Shown here piece after piece: positions 58,446 to 64,000 of a stretch of 64,000 nucleotides of DNA (its first letter is position 1; the number at the start of each line of letters is the position of its first letter). The position numbers and the translations under genes are program-made. The stretch spans positions 7,564,001 to 7,628,000 of the forward strand of contig NC_079887.1 in NCBI RefSeq assembly GCF_029227915.1, in the 5' to 3' direction. The DNA is from Hydractinia symbiolongicarpus (Eukaryota > Cnidaria > Hydrozoa > Anthoathecata > Hydractiniidae). The notes beneath the pieces were generated by a model. The model was not told where the DNA came from and did not search any database. It worked only from the letters and a program-made list of their open reading frames with translations.

Positions 58446-59238
58446 TCTATAATTTAAAAAAAAAACATGAAAAATTAATGCACGACTTTTTAGCAGGCAT
58501 TATATTTTCGTGCGAAACAGTTTCTTTATTAACACAATATAATAAACACCATTATACTTATTAAATCCTTAATGGAAATGTGCATTTATCTTTTTTAAAC
58601 AATTCGTAAAAATATATGTTCCACCAAAGTTGAAGTTGTTGAAAATAATTAGTACAACTTTTAATGTATTTTACATCTCAGTTACTTTTTGTAATTATTT
58701 CCAGAAACAGTTTTTCTTGTGACCACTTTACTTAAAATATTTGAAAGACAAAATTAAAAAAAAGTTTCTGCATTCTACACAGTACATGACCTAAGAAGTC
58801 TTTTAATTCACCTTTATAATATCTATGCATTGATAAAGTTTGAATGTACATCCCTTAACAGGTCTAAAATTACTGATGACAGAAAATGTCACAATTTGCT
58901 TTTACTTAAATATGACATCATAATTTATGCCGCATAAATAAATATAAAGTTCTTTAAATGTGAATATCTTAGAACAAAAAGTGCTTTTTAGGAAATTTAA
59001 GAAGATTTGTTAACTAACTTTTTAAGCTCTAAAGTTTAACATCATTTTATACCTCGGTTTCCCTTTTAAATTATTGATTTATAAAACTTTTATTATATAT
59101 ATTAAAGTTGCTGTAACTTTGTTTCCTGTTTTTTTAAAAAGGAACAGTTCATATCAGTAAGACTACTTGTTAACAGTCAACAACCTTATTTTCATCTTCT
59201 TTCCTAATATATGTTAGTTTTTTTTTCAAAATTCCCAG
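58446..59238. other. Intergenic, CFAP410 upstream region
   Basis: AT-rich; contains the CFAP410 promoter and 5' UTR. No motif is clear and no first half of a THAP domain was found. Confidence 0.3.
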
Positions 59239-59388
59239 CGCAGAGAAAAAAACGAGCTTCAAAAAAGATGGTTACATAATATTAGTAGAACTGGTCCCTT
59301 GCCTAAGGATTCAGGATTTTATATATGTTCAACGCACTTTGAGCCAAACTGCTTTAAAAAAGTTCCTTCAGGCAATTACCTGATTTGC
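59239..59388 (+). pseudogene. Isolated THAP half-domain exon
   Basis: After an acceptor-like TTCCCAG the frame reads RW, then PKDSGFYICSTHFEPNCF, matching the second half of a THAP zinc finger (the CxxH pair, HFxxxCF). A GT donor-like site is at 59389; otherwise the frame runs to a stop at 59446-59448. The first half, with CxxC, is not visible upstream. THAP domains are DNA-binding and common in P-element-type transposases and host factors. It may be a transposon-derived remnant or one exon of a gene not otherwise seen. Confidence 0.55.
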
Positions 59389-59980
59389 GTAAATCATTTG
59401 TTTTTGTATGTATCAACAAAACACTTTCTTATTTGTTTATCAAAATAAAAAGATACAAGCTCGGTATAAACTTCGTGTTGGTAACCAACAATTACATACC
59501 AAGCCAATAAAAATTATATTTTACACAATGATAATTCTTTCTTTAAACATTAATGATTTCCTATTAACTTCGTCTCGTTGATTCATTTTTTTTTCAAACT
59601 TACTTTGACTTTTAAGTTCAAAAATGATGCACCTCACAACAAGTAAATGTTTTCTTCGTCGCATGCATGCCTTGACAGACGGGGGTAATGACAACAATTC
59701 GGAAATATCTATCGGCTGTATAGTATTTATTTCGGATTGCCCATAAAGCACACGAGGGTATGTTTTTTTTAACATCTTTTTATAATCGATTGTGTACCCA
59801 TCAAATCTATAATACATGTTTTTCCCAAAATAGGAAATTTAAAATTTACCCCCTGTTCACGTAAACTCATTAAGAGCACATCTCACTATTGTATTTCTTC
59901 ATTAGAACGCATCTTCGTATTCCATTTTTTTAATCCCTTCATCATTGTTGCTTTCCGGGCCTTCTACATTAAATTTCAAA

Positions 59981-60016
59981 TGAATGAATGAATGAATGAA
60001 TGAATGAATGAATGAA
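59981..60016. repeat. (TGAA)n microsatellite at the LINE 3' end
   Basis: Nine TGAA units. It lies downstream of the minus-strand reverse transcriptase fragment. CR1/L2/jockey-like LINEs often end in short microsatellites rather than poly(A). Confidence 0.85.
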
Positions 60017-61265
60017 ATAAACATATATACTAGGAGATGAATACATTATTGATTAAAAATTATGCCCTGGTAAACCCCGGAAACTGCCAAAGTTAGCAGA
60101 GCTCGAAGTATGACCGCCACCGTGGACAATACAAAACACACAACTTGACACAACAACACAGACCACACTACAAAACAAGACAGACAAGCGAAAAAATGTG
60201 AAAAATATTGCAACTGCAAATCCCAAGAACAAAAGTGGTGTGAAAGTGATTGTGAACAATAGTAATTTTAGGTATATATAAATTTAACATAATTAGACAA
60301 GAAGGTATGCTTTATTAGGGATTTAAGTCTATGAAATTTCAGGTAAGGCATTTTGATAACTAGATCATGATAGGACACTTTGATGCCTAATGGATTTCAA
60401 ACCAAATGCAAAAGTACGAACAGCACGCGAATTTATAAGGCCTAGGCTGTTTGCACGAGTATTATGAGAGTGAGAGAAGTCAATTGAAAAGGTACCAATC
60501 AGAGGAACAGGTAGATTGTTGTGAAATAAATTATAAATAAATAATACATTTTGCAGTTTCACAGTATCTGTGAATTTATAATATTGGTTTGCATTTGTTC
60601 TATGGTTGGTAAAATTCGTAAGATGTAAAGCACAATTTTGAAGGACAGTGATTCGGTTCACTTGTAAACTTATGGACTGACCCCAGACTTGGGAGCAATA
60701 ATTTAGATTTGAGTGGAAAAGAGCATTATAAACTGACAGGAGAACATCCATCGGCACATAATGTCTTTTTTTTGCAATGATTCCATTAACCTTTTTCAGT
60801 TTGGTTGCAATTGAATTAATCTGGGACTTCCATCCTAAGTTAGAATCAAGCAGTACGCCAAAATATTTTATAGTTCCACTAGGAAAAACCTTTTGACCAC
60901 CAAAAGAAAGCTTAACTTCACAGTTAATGGGTTTAGAGGAATGTCTAAAGAGTATATATTCCGTTTTACTAGCATTAAGAGATATTTTGTTAGCACTGAG
61001 CCAGTGCCAGAGGAATCTAAGATAAAGAGTGACTTTTTTGACGAGGGATTTCAATGAGGGATTAAAATGCAGCAAGTTTGTATCGTCAGCAAAGTGATGA
61101 ACTAGGGAAAATTTTATTGCTTCGTGTAAGTCATTAATATAGAGCAAGAAAAGAAGTGGGCCAAGTACAGATCCTTGAGGAACACCATGTTTCATAAATA
61201 CTTTATTTGAGAAAATACCTTTAATGGAGACAAACGAGTGTGTTTCCCAGCATAGGTTGCTGGTT
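59981..61265 (-). pseudogene. LINE A, 3' fragment: reverse transcriptase C-terminal half
   Basis: The open frame (60365-61195, extended in frame to about 61250) encodes the second half of a non-LTR reverse transcriptase: GVPQGSVLGPLLFLLYINDL, the catalytic FADDT, then LSANKISLNASKTE and a WGQ-type C-terminus. It resembles jockey/CR1-type LINEs. The first half of the RT is missing. It is in the same orientation as the PHD-endonuclease fragment at 62398-63275, and together they appear to be one element with its middle lost. Confidence 0.82.
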
Positions 61266-62385
61266 TGTGATATTATCTAAGAGTGTTAAAGAAGTTAAGG
61301 GAAAGTACTGGCCCCGTCGTAAAGTCTGGAAGCAGAAGGAAGAGATTGTAGCAAGACAATTTAGTGCAAAAGTTCAGCAGTTAGCCCACAATGGTCAATG
61401 TTGAAAGTACTTGGATTACTTTGAAGAATTGTCTTCTAGCAGCTTCTGATGATACCTGTGGGTGGACGAAAGGACCAGCTAGACATAGACAGACCTGGTG
61501 GTGGAATAATAAGGTTGACCAGTGTATAAAGGAAAAGAGGAAACTTTGGAAAGAGTGGAAGTCAGGTGGTAGTAAAAATATTTACTTAGAAGCTAAGCGT
61601 CGTGCTCGTACAGCAGTGTATAAGGCAAAATCAGAAGCAGAGAGAAACAGATTTGCAGATGTGTCAAGAAGAAAGACCAGCGCAATGAGGTATTCAAGAT
61701 AGCAAAGCAAATGAAGAAGACTAATCAAGATGTTGTAGGAGAGAAGTGTATACGTAATGATGAAGGTGTTTTAGCTAGCACAGAGGAGGAGAAAAGGGTA
61801 GCTTGGAAGAATTATTATCCGAGGTTGCTTAACACTGAGTTTGATTGGGATGAGGATAATTTGTCTGATGATGATGTTGTAGAAGGGCCAGCTATGCAGA
61901 TCAAGACAGAATGGGAAGTGGAGGCTATTAGGAAATTGAACATTGGCAAGAGCTATTCCGAGTAAGTGGGAGTCGAGTGTAATGGTGAATTGTTTCAAGG
62001 GCAAGGGTGATGCATTAGAAAGAGGTAACTATAGAGGTTTGAAGTTGGTTGATCAAGTAATGAAAGTTATTGAAAGAGTGATTGATAAGTAACTTAGAGA
62101 AAGAATTGATATAGATAAGATGCAATTTGGTTTTGTTCCAGGGTGTGGCACTACAGATGCAATATTTTTACTCAGACAGCTTCAGGAAATGTATGTAGAT
62201 TTAGAAAGGGCTTTTGATAGAGTGTCAAGTTTTTTGGTGGGCTATGAGAAAATTAGGTGTGGATGAGTGGCTATTTACGATGGTACAGTCTATGTACAGC
62301 AATGCTAGAAGTCGTGTCAGGATTAGCGATTCACTTAGGGATGAATTTAGTGTAAATGTGGGTGTACATCAGGGTTCTGTATGAG
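61266..62385 (+). pseudogene. LINE B fragment, opposite orientation, central part only
   Basis: Frames at about 61266-61702, 61711-61965 and onward give typical non-LTR retrotransposon text upstream of and into the RT: TWWWNNKVDQCIKEKRKLW, then GNYRGLKL, QFGFVPGCGTTDAIF and DLERAFDRV. It ends at HQGSV. Frameshifts and stops separate the parts. It lacks the YxDD-containing half and any 3' tail, so it is not a simple fresh insertion. Confidence 0.78.
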
Positions 62386-62397
62386 TATTAGTATTTA

Positions 62398-63275
62398 CTT
62401 GCATAATATTGATGTTGAAGTCACCCATCAGTGTCAGTTTTTTTTTTTTTTTTTTCAAGCGAGATTTTTTCCAGGAGAGGCATTAAAATATTATTGTTGA
62501 CGATCTCAACAGGCATTTTAGGACGTCTGTAGATACAACCTACAACAACATTTTTCGGTTTTTGAGAATGACTTCAATAAATTTAGATTCTACTTCGAGT
62601 GACCTATAGGCAAGCTATCTAGATCAACACGAGTGGTATAATTAAGACTGTTGGATACATAAAGTAACGCTACCCCCTTTTCTCCATCACATGGAGTGTG
62701 CTCAATTGTATAATTTGAAAGTGAAACATTACTTGGGATGATTTTATCTTGGAATTTTGTTTCAGTTATACCAATGATATCGAAAGCAAATTCAAGGTTT
62801 TGGAGGAGAGCTTTAAGCTCATCAAAATATACACACTAAGAGATGCTATATTCATGTGAAAAAAAGAAAGAGCTTTGTGTTCTCATGCTCTTATGTTGTC
62901 CAACTTTAATGATGTAAATTCGCCGTTGACACCCTCAACACCCATAGTTTCCTGTACAGTCTCGTAAAAGTTATTGAGATCATTCAAGCGGGACAAAAAA
63001 GATTTTAGTTTAGTATTTTTTGCAAAACTGGAATTTGAGAAGTCAGGAGGAGAGGAAGTACTCATGTTAGTAGAGTCATCACAGAAAACATTTCTAAGGG
63101 ATTTTTGACAGGCCCAGTTAAATGGTGACTCTTGGAGCAGAATATATTCACTAGCTGTAATGCTGTTACATTTGGTATGAGACCATAATTTGCAGAGATC
63201 ACAAAATACTGCAGTATGGTTGTCATTTACTGATTTTCCACACACACTGCAAGGGAAAGGGATTGCAAGGCACAT
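62398..63275 (-). pseudogene. LINE A, 5' fragment: PHD-like finger and start of endonuclease
   Basis: The frame from 63275 encodes a PHD-like zinc finger (CSVCGKSV, FCDLCKLWSHTKC, WAC). After a stop at about 62883, other frames give endonuclease text (IGITETKF, HTPCDGEKGVALLY, GDFNIN). This order is that of jockey/CR1-type LINE ORFs. A 20-base T run at about 62437-62456 interrupts the endonuclease. The element is broken at about 62398. Confidence 0.75.
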
Positions 63276-64000
63276 TTTTCACACACAAACTAGACACCAA
63301 AATAAACAAAAACAAAATAATGTTAGCTAGACACAAAATAATGAATCTAGCTAAACTGTAAAAATTGTCAGGGGCGACTGGAAAAAATAAATGGAGCGTA
63401 AGTTATCAGCCAGAATGTTTTGGAGAGAAATTTACCTGTATTTGAGGAGCGTAGAACCAAGAAACCAGCGTTCTTAAGCAAATTAAAAAACAAGTTCTCC
63501 TTCACAATGCGAACGATAGCACAACTTAATCTGCCATCATGAACTTGTGAAAAGAAAATCATGAAGGTTTCGGCGCCAAAGTTTAAATCGGCTCATCAGT
63601 TATTAAAAAAAAGGAATGGGGGAAGTGTAGAAACTTATTTTAAAACGTGTATTCGCAAAACAGTCTTACGAAGTCCTGTTCATCAGTAATTTTGATAGGG
63701 TTATATCGTTTAGTTCAATACGGATCAGCACAGCAGAGCTTTTAAACCAAGTTTGCGAAATTTCGTCGTCTTTTTTTAGTCTGGGACCCATCCAGGCAAG
63801 TTTTTGAAAATATTGGCATAAAATTTAGATTCACGTATATCCCTTGTTTCAGTTTTTTTTCATTTTTAACAATTTCGTGACATCTTTTTCTGTTTGTAAA
63901 TCGAATGATCGTCTTTTTCGGGGAAGTTTTTGAGTTGAGGCTGTGGCAAGCTTCAATTTCATGTTCGTCTAGATGAACACCAATCTCTGCAAAAAGTAGC
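63276..64000. other. No recognised gene
   Basis: May include the 5' UTR of LINE A near 63276-63600. The rest is AT-rich with short random open frames. Confidence 0.3.

Overview
The window is AT-rich animal DNA with spliced genes, GT-AG introns, an intron-containing tRNA-Tyr and many transposon remnants. A cnidarian, perhaps a hydrozoan, fits best. The support is modular secreted and receptor genes built from ShKT, Kazal, papilin-like, PAN, VWC and Ig exons joined by phase-1 introns, and a receptor tail carrying an ITAM. No marker gene fixes the species.

Host genes, left to right: (1) a membrane-anchored copper amine oxidase (+, 1180-4527, first exon missing or outside the window); (2) tRNA-Tyr with a 17-nt intron (9262-9351); (3) a single-exon rhodopsin-like GPCR (-, 11538-12806); (4) a two-exon TRIM-type RING/B-box/coiled-coil protein with a long proline-rich tail (-, 21058-24110); (5) a five-exon secreted follistatin/Kazal-ShKT-papilin-like-ShKT protein (+, 38148-43027); (6) a broken inverted copy of the 3' half of a receptor gene (-, 44131-45646); (7) the intact five-exon receptor (+, 50264-52650), with signal peptide, PAN/Apple, VWC, Ig, transmembrane helix and a cytoplasmic tail with a consensus ITAM; (8) a CFAP410 (C21orf2) orthologue, a ciliary leucine-rich-repeat protein (-, 57585-58445); (9) an isolated THAP half-domain exon (+, 59239-59388).

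Mobile DNA fills much of the rest. There is a foldback element with a 6-bp target duplication at 72-1141. Three non-autonomous piggyBac-type elements use TTAA sites (4564-5289, 51412-51711, 54856-55529). A decayed Helitron polyprotein at 13625-17276 has its charged linker expanded into a 1.6-kb array of a 13-codon repeat. Several short Helitron-like elements end in a hairpin plus CTAG, including a tandem duplication of about 1.09 kb at 30.2-32.2 kb. Tigger/pogo-type elements lie at 34268-34816 and 47201-47711, and a Tigger transposase remnant abuts a 12-bp minisatellite at 53.76-54.85 kb. A tRNA-like hairpin lies near 56.4 kb, and two opposed, mutually truncated LINEs occupy 60-63.3 kb.

The most interesting locus is 44-53 kb. 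A receptor with an unusual PAN-VWC-Ig ectodomain and a canonical ITAM lies in opposite orientation to a pseudogene of its own last three exons. Together with the neighbouring secreted ShKT/Kazal gene, it looks like a small evolving cluster of surface and secreted modular proteins. Functions are inferred from sequence motifs only.
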